DNA of 5,917 nucleotides from Paracoccaceae bacterium (GCA_012036325.1 JAAUPC010000236.1:1-5917), one strand, 5' to 3'. Counted from the first letter of the stretch, positions 1 to 5,784 are shown. Made by a program: numbers and translations. Notes: generated from the sequence alone by a model not told the origin.

Positions 1-9
1 ACCCACCCA

Positions 10-43
10 CCCCCGCCGGTTCCGGGGGGGCTTGGGGCAAGCC
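10..43. other. Tandem hairpins at window start
   Basis: Two inverted repeats lie back to back. The first pairs CCCCCG (10-15) with CGGGGG (23-28) across a 7-nt loop. The second pairs GGCTTG (29-34) with CAAGCC (38-43) across a GGG loop. Neither is followed by a T-run on either strand, so a Rho-independent terminator is not demonstrated. They could mark the 3' end of a gene lying to the left of the window. Bases 44-118 show no gene and no convincing promoter. Confidence 0.4.
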
Positions 44-118
44 GCACCTTCAGGCATCGACAAGACAGCGCCCTTTCCGCATCATTGGTTGACGCTTTTG
101 CACGGACGGGGCTTGCGG

Positions 119-841
119 ATGAAGGGTGCGATGACGCGATTGCTGCTGGTCCCGTTGGCTTTGGCGATTTTCGTTCTTGTCGCCTGCACCCGTGACGAAC
201 ACTGGCACCAGCGCCTGACGCTGGTGATCGACACGCCTACGGGTCAGGTGATCGGCAGTGTTGTCCAGCGCATCGACATTCAGGCCGCGACGGGCCTTTA
301 CAAGACCACCTTCCAGGGCGTTGACCCTTCATCCACCAGCGTTCGCGTCACGGGCGAGGCGCTGGCGGTTGAGATCACGCCCGGCCGCTGGCTTTTTGCG
401 CTTCTGAAGGGCGATCAGGGCTGGCAAGGTGAGCCCGGTTCGAACGCAGGCTACGCCATCGCCGTGCCGCTGGGCCACTTCGCCCGCTCGCCCGAAGGCG
501 TGGACGCGATCCTGGCCTTCCCCAAGGACACCCCGATCCCCCTGCCACCTGAGGCCTGGCCGATGCTGGTAACCTTCGACGACATCACTAGGCCCGAGAC
601 AGTGCGGCGCGTGGACCCGGCTGATCTGGCGGAGGTGTTCGGGGAGGGCATACGGTTGGAAATGGTGACGCTGGAGATCACGGAGGATCTGGCGACCGAA
701 CGGCAGGTGGATAGTCTTCTGGAGTGGCTTGGTCCTTACCCAGAACCCTCACTGGGACCGGCTGATGAGCCGCCGGTGCCGATTTCGAAAGCTCCGTTTT
801 ACCGACGGGTGCACATGGGCGATTTTGTAAGGAGACCTTGA
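119..841 (+). CDS. Predicted lipoprotein of unknown function
   Basis: I do not recognise a named family. The 240-residue product begins with a short basic start (MKGAMTR), a hydrophobic stretch (about residues 8-22) and a lipobox LVAC with Cys23. This predicts signal peptidase II cleavage and lipid anchoring in the cell envelope. The mature part is soluble. It has a WHQRLTLVIDTPTG-like opening strand, a central ITPGRWLFALLKG segment, a PMLVTFDDITRPETVRRVDP segment and a C-terminal DFVRR tail. From memory these resemble uncharacterised alphaproteobacterial secreted or lipoprotein homologues. The start is uncertain. ATG 119 has a weak GGACGGGG upstream. ATG 131 has AAGGG 5 nt upstream and would place the lipobox Cys at residue 19. 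A TTG at 32 keeps the frame open but would bury the signal peptide, so it was rejected. The gene overlaps the translation signals of the downstream lipase-like gene. The two are separated by one base, which suggests an operon and coupled function, possibly chaperone- or immunity-like (inference). Confidence 0.75.
   Translation: MKGAMTRLLLVPLALAIFVLVACTRDEHWHQRLTLVIDTPTGQVIGSVVQRIDIQAATGLYKTTFQGVDPSSTSVRVTGEALAVEITPGRWLFALLKGDQGWQGEPGSNAGYAIAVPLGHFARSPEGVDAILAFPKDTPIPLPPEAWPMLVTFDDITRPETVRRVDPADLAEVFGEGIRLEMVTLEITEDLATERQVDSLLEWLGPYPEPSLGPADEPPVPISKAPFYRRVHMGDFVRRP
829..835 (+). promoter_or_regulatory. Ribosome binding site of the lipase-like ORF
   Basis: AAGGAGA lies inside the last codons of the upstream lipoprotein gene, 7 nt before the ATG at 843. 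The lipoprotein stop (839-841) falls between this site and the next start. Ribosomes finishing the first gene are therefore positioned to start the second, which supports a bicistronic unit. Confidence 0.75.
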
Positions 842-842
842 A

Positions 843-1244
843 ATGGCCGTTTCGGACAAAGACCTATTTCTCGCGATCCTAGCAATGGACTCATACAACC
901 GGGGATATGGAGCTGGACTAAACGACAGTGGCGCAGGTGATCCTGACGGACTGGGCACTGCAGGCGGAATCGGCGACGCTCAGATTCTGGCCGTTGATCT
1001 TCCCCAAGGCTCTGAAGCCGCAGGCTTTTACGCCGTCGCCTATGAAACCCAATACGGCACCGTCATCTCCTACCGAGGCACGGACTTCACCCCGGCCACC
1101 GACTTCGCCACCGACAGGGATCAAGGTTGGACCCTTGGCGGTGGCAACTTCTTTGCCGAACAAGCCAAACGGAGCGTTAATTTTCTTGCCGCAGTCCAAC
1201 CGGATAGTGTGCCAGGCCGACGTCCGATAACCTCCCACCACTGA
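843..1244 (+). CDS. 3'-truncated lipase-like alpha/beta hydrolase, probable pseudogene
   Basis: This 133-residue ORF looks like the N-terminal third of a lipase (class 3-like) alpha/beta hydrolase. Residues 62-81 (FYAVAYE through VISYRGTD) match the strand carrying the conserved RGT(D) motif before the oxyanion region. DQGWTLGGGNFFAEQAKRSV (93-112) resembles the following helix. Family members then need a GHSLGG-type nucleophile elbow with Ser, then Asp and His. None is present: after about residue 118 the sequence becomes low-complexity (PDSVPGRRPITSHH) and stops. None of the six frames downstream to 1548 shows a GxSxG continuation, so a simple frameshift is unlikely and a deletion or rearrangement near 1200 is more likely. 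The ATG start is set by AAGGAGA 7 nt upstream. Early codons include several uncommon in GC-rich neighbours (CTA, TCA, GGA), hinting at different ancestry. The fragment cannot be a working hydrolase. The family assignment is moderate and from recall. Confidence 0.55.
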   Translation: MAVSDKDLFLAILAMDSYNRGYGAGLNDSGAGDPDGLGTAGGIGDAQILAVDLPQGSEAAGFYAVAYETQYGTVISYRGTDFTPATDFATDRDQGWTLGGGNFFAEQAKRSVNFLAAVQPDSVPGRRPITSHH

Positions 1245-1275
1245 CCACCCAAACCACTTCCCCCCATTTCGATGT

Positions 1276-1358
1276 CCACAAATATCCCCGCCGGAGGCAC
1301 CCCGAGCCGGTTGGCCGCAGGCCAGAGGCGAGAAAAAAGGTCTTCGCGCGGAACGCGC
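1276..1358 (-). repeat. Possible Rhodobacteraceae-type intergenic repeat, terminator-like
   Basis: Two short perfect hairpins (5-bp stems, 3-nt loops) flank a T6 tract on the minus strand, followed by a GC-rich motif ending in GGGGATATTTG. I recall closely similar strings after the 3' ends of genes in many Rhodobacteraceae genomes, but could not search. The T-run starts 7 nt after the first hairpin, which is poor for a classical intrinsic terminator. No minus-strand gene that it would terminate is recognisable here, so it may have been left by a rearrangement. Confidence 0.3.
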
Positions 1359-1532
1359 TCCGTTCAGCACCCGCCGTGCCAGCCCAGACGGTGGCAGCCT
1401 GGCTCCCGATACCGGCCAATCGCCAACAGGTCATGACCCTGAACCCGCAACCCCTTGATGTTCCGTAAGTTGACCGATGTCCCCGCCCGGGGCACTTCCC
1501 CTTCCCCCCGCCGCCTGCTAGGCAGAGCGTTC

Positions 1533-1540
1533 AAGGAAGG
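1533..1540 (+). promoter_or_regulatory. Ribosome binding site fixing the TTG start of the permease
   Basis: AAGGAAGG sits 8 nt upstream of TTG 1549. The first in-frame ATG is at 1585, twelve codons later, inside the first membrane helix and without a comparable site. The TTG is therefore the most likely start. Confidence 0.8.
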
Positions 1541-1548
1541 ACCCCATC

Positions 1549-2430
1549 TTGCCAATCTCCGACAACCTGCGCGGCATCCTTCTGATGTGCGCCTCGATGG
1601 CCGCCTTCACCATCAACGACACCTTCATGAAGTCGGTCACCCTGACGCTGCCGCTCTACCAAACCATCGGGTTGCGCGGCCTGATCGCGGTCTTCGGACT
1701 TGGCCTTCTGGTCGTTCTGACCCGGGCCTGGCGGGTGCAGTTGAACCGGCGCGATGGCTGGTTGATCCTGGTCCGCTCCCTCGCTGATGTCGCAGCGACC
1801 GTCCTGTTTCTTGAGGCGCTGCTGCGGATGCCCTTGGCCAACCTCTCAGCCATCCTGCAGGCGCTGCCGCTCCTCATCACCCTTGCCGCGGCGCTGGTCT
1901 ATGGCGACCGCATCGGTTGGCGGCGGATGACGGCAATCCTTGTCGGCCTCATCGGCGTCCTCATCATCATCCGCCCGGGGACCGAGGGGTTTGACCGCTG
2001 GTCGCTCCTCGGCCTCGCCTCGGTCGCCTGTGTGGTGGTGCGTGACCTGTCGGTCCGGCCATTGCAAGGGCAGGTGCCCTCGGCCCTGGTGGCGCTGGGG
2101 GCGGCGACGGCGGTGACCCTCATGGGCTGGATCGGGGCGACAGTGCAGGGCGTGCAGCCCCTTGGTATGATCGAAGCAGGAAAGGTGCTTGGTGCCGGCC
2201 TTTTCCTGATCGTCGGCTACCTCACCTCGGTCATGGCGATGCGCAGTGGCGACATCGGGCTGGTGGCCCCGTTTCGCTATACCTCGCTTCTCTGGGCAAT
2301 CGTTCTGGGCCTTCTTGTCTTCGGCGATCTGCCCGACGGCTGGACTCTTCTGGGTGCGGCAATCGTGGTCGGCGCGGGGATCTTCACCCTTCTGCGGGAA
2401 CGGGCCCTGCGGCGGAAAGTGGCGGCTTGA
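1549..2430 (+). CDS. EamA/DMT-superfamily permease
   Basis: This inner-membrane carrier of the drug/metabolite transporter superfamily has 293 residues, the usual length of two tandem EamA repeats with ten helices. Hydrophobic segments are at roughly 8-22, 37-57, 71-88, 94-118, 127-142, 152-164, 177-198, 212-231, 236-258 and 263-282. The first repeat ends in the typical RIGWRRMTAILVGLIGVLII...RPG pattern (121-144). The second ends with RYTSLLWAIVLGLLVFGD, then GWTLLGAAIVVGAGIF (243-279). The C-terminus is basic and probably cytoplasmic (LLRERALRRK), consistent with the positive-inside rule. Translation starts at TTG, supported by the strong AAGGAAGG and by the conserved opening DNLRGILLM. The substrate cannot be read from sequence; members export amino acids, nucleosides, S-adenosylmethionine or drugs. 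It follows the non-coding gap and ends 31 nt before the str promoter -35 box. No clear terminator separates them, so read-through into the str leader is possible. Confidence 0.92.
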   Translation: MPISDNLRGILLMCASMAAFTINDTFMKSVTLTLPLYQTIGLRGLIAVFGLGLLVVLTRAWRVQLNRRDGWLILVRSLADVAATVLFLEALLRMPLANLSAILQALPLLITLAAALVYGDRIGWRRMTAILVGLIGVLIIIRPGTEGFDRWSLLGLASVACVVVRDLSVRPLQGQVPSALVALGAATAVTLMGWIGATVQGVQPLGMIEAGKVLGAGLFLIVGYLTSVMAMRSGDIGLVAPFRYTSLLWAIVLGLLVFGDLPDGWTLLGAAIVVGAGIFTLLRERALRRKVAA

Positions 2431-2460
2431 GCCCCCCGCCGGATGCGCCCAGGCCGCGTG

Positions 2461-2490
2461 TTGACACCCCCCCCGATTCCCCCCTATACG
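2461..2490 (+). promoter_or_regulatory. Predicted str operon promoter
   Basis: A perfect -35 hexamer TTGACA (2461-2466) is followed by CTATAC (2484-2489, spacer 17) or TATACG (2485-2490, spacer 18). Transcription would begin near 2496-2498, giving a leader of about 210 nt before rpsL. The spacer contains a run of eight C (2467-2474) and a run of six C (2479-2484). It is the best sigma70-type promoter in the window and sits where the str operon promoter is expected. The start site is predicted only. Confidence 0.75.
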
Positions 2491-2551
2491 CGCCGCAATC
2501 CCAGCCATCGGTCCCGACCGGGGCAGGGGTCAGAGCGCTTGAAGTGGTCAT

Positions 2552-2574
2552 GATCCGGGCTTCCCGCCCCGATC
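2552..2574 (+). other. Leader hairpin 1
   Basis: GATC-C-GGGC (2552-2560) faces GCCC-C-GATC (2566-2574) across a TTCCC loop. This gives two 4-bp helices separated by one C/C mismatch. It lies about 55 nt after the predicted transcription start, directly before the terminator-like structure, and could fold co-transcriptionally. No protein-binding role can be assigned. Confidence 0.45.
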
Positions 2575-2585
2575 CTCTGGAAGTC

Positions 2586-2631
2586 CACCGCGGCATCCCC
2601 GGCAAGGGGGTGGATGCGGTGTTTGTGTTTT
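2586..2631 (+). terminator. Terminator-like hairpin with T-rich tail (possible attenuator)
   Basis: CACCGC (2586-2591) pairs with GCGGTG (2616-2621). After a GGC bulge, ATCCCC (2595-2600) pairs with GG-T-GGAT sequence (2609-2615, one bulged T), closing an 8-nt loop. The stem is followed at once by TTTGTGTTTT (2622-2631), eight T in ten. This is the layout of an intrinsic terminator. It lies about 90 nt downstream of the predicted str promoter and 75 nt before rpsL. It could limit read-through from the permease, or act as an attenuator on the str transcript. The bulges and interrupted T-tract make strong termination uncertain. Confidence 0.45.
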
Positions 2632-2632
2632 G

Positions 2633-2653
2633 CGATTCGCGCAAAGCGCATCG
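2633..2653 (+). other. Leader hairpin 2
   Basis: CGAT (2633-2636) and GCGC (2639-2642) pair with GCGC (2646-2649) and ATCG (2650-2653). The loop is AAA and TC is bulged on the left side, giving eight base pairs. It begins two nucleotides after the T-rich tail of the terminator-like structure. Confidence 0.45.
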
Positions 2654-2661
2654 AGAAGCGG

Positions 2662-2684
2662 CGCCCCTTACGGCTAAGGGGGCG
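2662..2684 (+). promoter_or_regulatory. Leader hairpin 3, just upstream of the rpsL ribosome binding site
   Basis: CGCCCCTTA (2662-2670) pairs with TAAGGGGGCG (2675-2684) across a CGGC loop. This forms nine pairs with one bulged G, the strongest hairpin of the leader. It ends 12 nt before the rpsL Shine-Dalgarno GAGGA (2696-2700). It could mark a binding site for a ribosomal protein or keep the ribosome binding site free of other pairing. Both roles are inference. Confidence 0.5.
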
Positions 2685-2706
2685 AGTATCGAAACGAGGA
2701 ACGTGA

Positions 2707-3078
2707 ATGCCGACGATTCAGCAGCTGATCCGGAAGCCCCGGGAAGCGAACGCGCGCAAGTCCAAGTCTCAGCACCTGGAATCCTGCCCGCAAAAGCGTG
2801 GGGTTTGCACCCGCGTCTACACCACCACCCCGAAGAAGCCGAACTCGGCCATGCGGAAAGTCGCCAAGGTGCGCCTGACCAACGGTTTTGAGGTCATCTC
2901 CTACATCCCCGGCGAAAAGCACAACCTTCAGGAACACTCCGTCGTCCTGATCCGTGGCGGCCGGGTCAAGGACCTTCCGGGTGTGCGCTACCACATCCTC
3001 CGCGGCGTTCTGGATACCCAGGGCGTAAAGGAACGTCGTCAGCGTCGTTCGAAATACGGCGCCAAGCGTCCGAAGTGA
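2707..3078 (+). CDS. rpsL: 30S ribosomal protein S12
   Basis: S12 sits at the decoding centre of the small subunit and helps control tRNA selection fidelity. The 123-residue product is full length (E. coli has 124). It carries the conserved core [20 protein letters not shown] (27-46), then [33 protein letters not shown] (72-96) and the basic C-terminus [10 protein letters not shown]. Lys43 and Lys88 (counting Met1), the residues usually altered in streptomycin resistance, are both wild type, as is Asp89, the beta-methylthiolation site of RimO in E. coli. GAGGA 6 nt before the ATG supports the start. It is the first gene of the str operon, behind a structured leader of about 210 nt. Only 11 nt separate it from rpsG. 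Confidence 0.99.
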   Translation: MPTIQQLIRKPREANARKSKSQHLESCPQKRGVCTRVYTTTPKKPNSAMRKVAKVRLTNGFEVISYIPGEKHNLQEHSVVLIRGGRVKDLPGVRYHILRGVLDTQGVKERRQRRSKYGAKRPK

Positions 3079-3089
3079 GGAGATAACAG

Positions 3090-3560
3090 ATGTCCCGTCG
3101 TCACGCCGCCGAAAAGCGCGAAATCCTGCCCGATGCCAAGTTTGGCGATCGTGTGGTCACCAAGTTCATGAACAACCTGATGCTCGACGGCAAGAAGTCC
3201 GTGGCCGAAAGCATCGTCTATGGCGCGCTTGAGCGGGTTCAGACCCGCCTGAAGCGCCCCGCGGTCGAGGCGTTCCACGAAGCGCTCGACAACGTGAAGC
3301 CCTCGGTCGAAGTGCGCTCGCGCCGTGTTGGCGGTGCCACCTATCAGGTTCCGGTCGAAGTCCGTACCGAACGCCGTGAAGCCCTGGCGATCCGCTGGCT
3401 GATCATCGCTGCCCGCAAGCGCAACGAAAACACCATGGAAGAGCGTTTGGCCGCCGAACTGGCCGATGCCGTGCAGAACCGCGGCACCGCCGTGAAAAAG
3501 CGCGAAGACACCCACAAGATGGCCGACGCGAACAAAGCGTTCAGCCATTACCGCTGGTAA
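3090..3560 (+). CDS. rpsG: 30S ribosomal protein S7
   Basis: S7 is the primary assembly protein of the 30S head; it binds the 3' major domain of 16S rRNA and lines the E site. At 156 residues it has the standard bacterial length. Recognisable blocks are [20 protein letters not shown] (18-37), the beta-hairpin region [20 protein letters not shown] (70-89), [10 protein letters not shown] (102-111) and the C-terminal helix ending [15 protein letters not shown]. The ATG is preceded by TGAGGAGA, whose first three bases are the rpsL stop, with 7 nt spacing, so translation is probably coupled to S12. In E. coli S7 represses the operon by binding a roughly 100-nt S12-S7 intercistronic region. Here that gap is 11 nt, so that site is absent. 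Confidence 0.99.
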   Translation: MSRRHAAEKREILPDAKFGDRVVTKFMNNLMLDGKKSVAESIVYGALERVQTRLKRPAVEAFHEALDNVKPSVEVRSRRVGGATYQVPVEVRTERREALAIRWLIIAARKRNENTMEERLAAELADAVQNRGTAVKKREDTHKMADANKAFSHYRW

Positions 3561-3569
3561 GAGGGCATC

Positions 3570-5696
3570 ATGGCACGCGACTATCCGCTTGAGCGATACC
3601 GCAACTTCGGGATCATTGCGCACATTGACGCAGGGAAAACCACGACCTCGGAACGCATCCTGTACTACACCGGCAAGTCCCACAAGATCGGCGAAGTTCA
3701 TGACGGCGCCGCCACGATGGACTGGATGGAGCAGGAGCAGGAGCGTGGCATCACGATCACCTCGGCTGCCACCACCACGTTCTGGACCCGTCAGATCGAC
3801 TCGGGTGCTGACACGTCAGACAAGTCGCGGAAGTTCCGCTTCAACATCATCGACACCCCCGGCCACGTCGACTTTACCATCGAAGTCGAACGTTCGCTGG
3901 CCGTGCTGGATGGCGCTGTCGTCCTTCTCGACGGCAACGCCGGGGTTGAGCCGCAGACCGAAACCGTCTGGCGTCAAGCTGACCGCTACAAGGTTCCGCG
4001 CGTCGTCTTCGTCAACAAAATGGACAAGACCGGCGCCGATTACTTCAAGTGCGTCCGCATGATCAAGGACCGGACCGGCGCGAATGCCGTGCCCGTGGCC
4101 CTGCCGATCGGTGCCGAAGACAAGCTGGAAGGCATCATCGACCTCGTGACCATGGAAGAGTGGGTCTATGAGGGCGAAGACCTGGGCGCATCCTGGGTGC
4201 GTCAACCGATCCGTGACAGCCTCAAGGCCGAAGCGGACGAATGGCGCATGAACCTGGTGGAAACCGCCGTGGGTCAGGACGACGCCGCGATGGAAGCCTA
4301 CCTGGAAGGCAATGAGCCGGATGCAGATACCCTGCGGGCGTTGATCCGCAAGGCGACGCTGGCCATCGACTTCATCCCGGTTTTTGCAGGCTCGGCCTTC
4401 AAGAACAAGGGCGTGCAGCCGCTTCTGAACGCTGTCATCGACTATCTGCCCTCGCCCCTGGACGTGCCGCCCTACGAAGGCTTCGCCCCGGGTGACGAGA
4501 CGGAAACCCGCAATATCGCGCGGTCTGCCGATGACGCACAGCCCTTCTCGGGTCTGGCGTTCAAGATCATGAACGACCCCTTCGTCGGCTCCCTCACCTT
4601 CACCCGGATCTATTCGGGCAAGCTGGCCAAGGGCGACGCGATGCTGAACGCCACGAAGCAGCGCAAAGAGCGCGTGGGCCGCATGATGATGATGCACGCC
4701 ATCGAGCGTGAGGAAATCTCGGAAGCTTTCGCTGGCGATATCATCGCGCTTGGCGGTCTGAAGGAAACCACAACTGGGGACACGCTTTGTGATCCGGCGG
4801 CGCCCGTTGTCCTCGAAACCATGACCTTCCCGGTCCCGGTGATCGAGATCGCGGTCGAACCGAAGACCAAGGCCGACCAGGAAAAGATGGGCATCGCTTT
4901 GGCCCGTCTGGCTGCCGAAGACCCATCCTTCCGCGTGGAAACTGACCTCGAATCCGGTCAGACCATCATGAAGGGCATGGGTGAACTTCACCTTGATATC
5001 CTCGTCGACCGCATGCGTCGCGAGTTCAAGGTCGAGGCGAACATCGGTGCCCCGCAGGTTGCCTATCGTGAGACGATCTCCCGCGAGCACGAGATCGACT
5101 ACACGCACAAGAAGCAGACCGGTGGTACCGGCCAGTTCGCCCGCGTGAAGCTGATCATCTCGCCGACCGAGCCGGGCGAAGGCTATTCGTTCGAATCGAA
5201 GATCGTTGGTGGCGCGGTGCCGAAGGAATACATCCCCGGCGTTGAAAAGGGCATCAAGTCGGTCATGGACTCGGGTCCGCTGGCAGGCTTCCCGGTCATC
5301 GACTTCAAGGTCAGCCTGATCGACGGCGCGTTCCACGACGTCGACTCCAGCGTTCTTGCTTTCGAAATCGCGTCGCGGGCTGCCATGCGTGATGGTCTGA
5401 AGAAGGCCGGTGCGAAACTGCTTGAGCCGATCATGAAAGTCGAAGTCGTCACCCCGGAAGAATACACCGGCGGCGTCATCGGCGACCTGACCTCGCGTCG
5501 TGGCATGATCAACGGCCAGGACAGCCGCGGCAACGCGAACGTCATCGCCGCGATGGTGCCTTTGGCGAACATGTTCGGCTACATTAACCAGCTGCGGTCC
5601 ATGACCTCGGGCCGCGCCGTGTTCTCGATGGAGTTCGACCATTACGACACGGTTCCGGAGAACCTGAGCCAGGAAATCCAGAAGAAATACGCTTAA
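3570..5696 (+). CDS. fusA: Elongation factor G (EF-G)
   Basis: This cytosolic translational GTPase drives mRNA-tRNA translocation and, with RRF, ribosome recycling. The 708 residues match full-length bacterial EF-G (E. coli 704). GTPase motifs are all intact: G1 AHIDAGKT (17-24), G2 RGITI (59-63), G3 DTPGH (95-99), G4 NKMD (149-152) and G5 GSAFKN (274-279). A short insert (about 75-88) sits between G2 and G3. Domain II follows from about 300. Domains III-V include [16 protein letters not shown] and the domain IV tip HDVDSS (from His589), and the end carries [20 protein letters not shown], typical of the housekeeping EF-G I class. The start ATG has GAGGG 4 nt upstream, which is short spacing, and lies 9 nt after the rpsG stop. 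A large antisense open frame across the gene is a codon-bias shadow. Codon use is GC-rich and C-ending, as expected of a highly expressed gene. Confidence 0.99.
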   Translation: MARDYPLERYRNFGIIAHIDAGKTTTSERILYYTGKSHKIGEVHDGAATMDWMEQEQERGITITSAATTTFWTRQIDSGADTSDKSRKFRFNIIDTPGHVDFTIEVERSLAVLDGAVVLLDGNAGVEPQTETVWRQADRYKVPRVVFVNKMDKTGADYFKCVRMIKDRTGANAVPVALPIGAEDKLEGIIDLVTMEEWVYEGEDLGASWVRQPIRDSLKAEADEWRMNLVETAVGQDDAAMEAYLEGNEPDADTLRALIRKATLAIDFIPVFAGSAFKNKGVQPLLNAVIDYLPSPLDVPPYEGFAPGDETETRNIARSADDAQPFSGLAFKIMNDPFVGSLTFTRIYSGKLAKGDAMLNATKQRKERVGRMMMMHAIEREEISEAFAGDIIALGGLKETTTGDTLCDPAAPVVLETMTFPVPVIEIAVEPKTKADQEKMGIALARLAAEDPSFRVETDLESGQTIMKGMGELHLDILVDRMRREFKVEANIGAPQVAYRETISREHEIDYTHKKQTGGTGQFARVKLIISPTEPGEGYSFESKIVGGAVPKEYIPGVEKGIKSVMDSGPLAGFPVIDFKVSLIDGAFHDVDSSVLAFEIASRAAMRDGLKKAGAKLLEPIMKVEVVTPEEYTGGVIGDLTSRRGMINGQDSRGNANVIAAMVPLANMFGYINQLRSMTSGRAVFSMEFDHYDTVPENLSQEIQKKYA

Positions 5697-5697
5697 C

Positions 5698-5760
5698 CGG
5701 TGTGGCGGGGTGAACCCCGCCCTACCACCCCGTAGGGTGTGCTACAGCGCACCGCCACCG
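5698..5760. repeat. REP-like multi-hairpin element between fusA and tuf
   Basis: Hairpin A is GGCGGGG-TGAA-CCCCGCC (5704-5721), a perfect 7-bp stem. Hairpin B is GGTGTGC-TACA-GCGCACC (5736-5753), seven pairs with one G-T wobble. An alternative middle stem CCCTAC/GTAGGG (5720-5725/5732-5737) competes with both. The ends also match inversely: CGGTG-TG-GCGG (5698-5708) against CCGCCACCG (5752-5760). GTAGGGTG...CGCACC resembles repeats I recall from many bacterial intergenic regions. No T-tract follows, so it is unlikely to stop transcription fully. It may set processing or relative mRNA levels between fusA and tuf. Confidence 0.6.
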
Positions 5761-5784
5761 ACACACGAATGAGGAGTGACCCTG

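Larger units (their letters stand above)
1245..1548. other. Non-coding gap with inverted repeats
   Basis: No supported gene lies here on either strand. The open frames lack a ribosome binding site and read as low-complexity Gly/Arg/Trp-rich shadows. The notable part is 1276-1358. Read on the minus strand, it has hairpin GCGCG-TTC-CGCGC (1358-1346), then 7 nt, then six T (1338-1333), then hairpin TGGCC-TGC-GGCCA (1324-1312), then GCCTCCGGCGGGGATATTTG (1298-1279). Near the permease there is CCCC-GCCC-GGGG (about 1481-1492). A TTGACC at 1470-1475 has no acceptable -10 partner, so the permease promoter is not identified. Confidence 0.5.
2614..2706 (+). other. Candidate Arg-rich leader ORF ending at the rpsL start
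   Basis: A 30-codon reading frame starts at ATG 2614 and ends with TGA 2704-2706, immediately adjacent to and in phase with the rpsL ATG at 2707. AAGGGGGTGG (2604-2613) resembles a Shine-Dalgarno sequence but is only about 3 nt from the ATG. Twelve of 30 residues are basic (nine Arg, three Lys). A cluster of codons rare in GC-rich genomes (TTA, CTA, AGG, CGA, GTA) occurs at codons 19-28. This fits either a non-coding RNA leader or a leader peptide built for ribosome pausing. It is a weak call: short frames of this kind arise by chance. Confidence 0.18.

Noticed and set aside
89..117. TTGACG as a -35 box for the lipoprotein gene
   Set aside because: The -10 region (CTTGCG) hardly matches consensus, so no promoter is claimed.
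918..1434. Minus-strand frames opposite the lipase-like ORF and the following gap
   Set aside because: They are low-complexity Gly/Arg/Trp-rich translations passing through hairpin repeats, with no start signals.
1470..1498. TTGACC as a -35 box for the permease
   Set aside because: No acceptable -10 hexamer occurs at 16-19 nt spacing, and a small GC hairpin occupies the spacer.
1455..1787. 110-codon + frame overlapping the permease start
   Set aside because: It overlaps the EamA gene in another frame for most of its length, and its translation is Arg/His-rich without any domain.
1846..2508. 220-codon minus-strand frame over the permease
   Set aside because: It is His/Arg/Asp-rich with no domain, which is typical of the complement of a membrane-protein gene.
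2427..2891. 154-codon + frame overlapping the permease stop, the str promoter and rpsL in another frame
   Set aside because: It crosses a strong promoter and the first 185 bases of rpsL in a different frame, and has no good ribosome binding site. The internal ATG at 2550 is likewise unsupported.
2835..2972. Streptomycin-resistance changes in S12
   Set aside because: Lys43 and Lys88 are both present, so the sequence is of the sensitive type at the classical positions.
3039..3701. 220-codon minus-strand frame over rpsG and the start of fusA
   Set aside because: It is antisense to two certain essential genes, has no family resemblance, and is a codon-bias artefact.
3816..5642. Long open frame (608 codons) on the minus strand
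   Set aside because: It lies entirely opposite fusA. GC-rich codon bias with C/G-ending codons suppresses stops on the opposite strand. The translation has no recognisable domain and no ribosome binding site was found.
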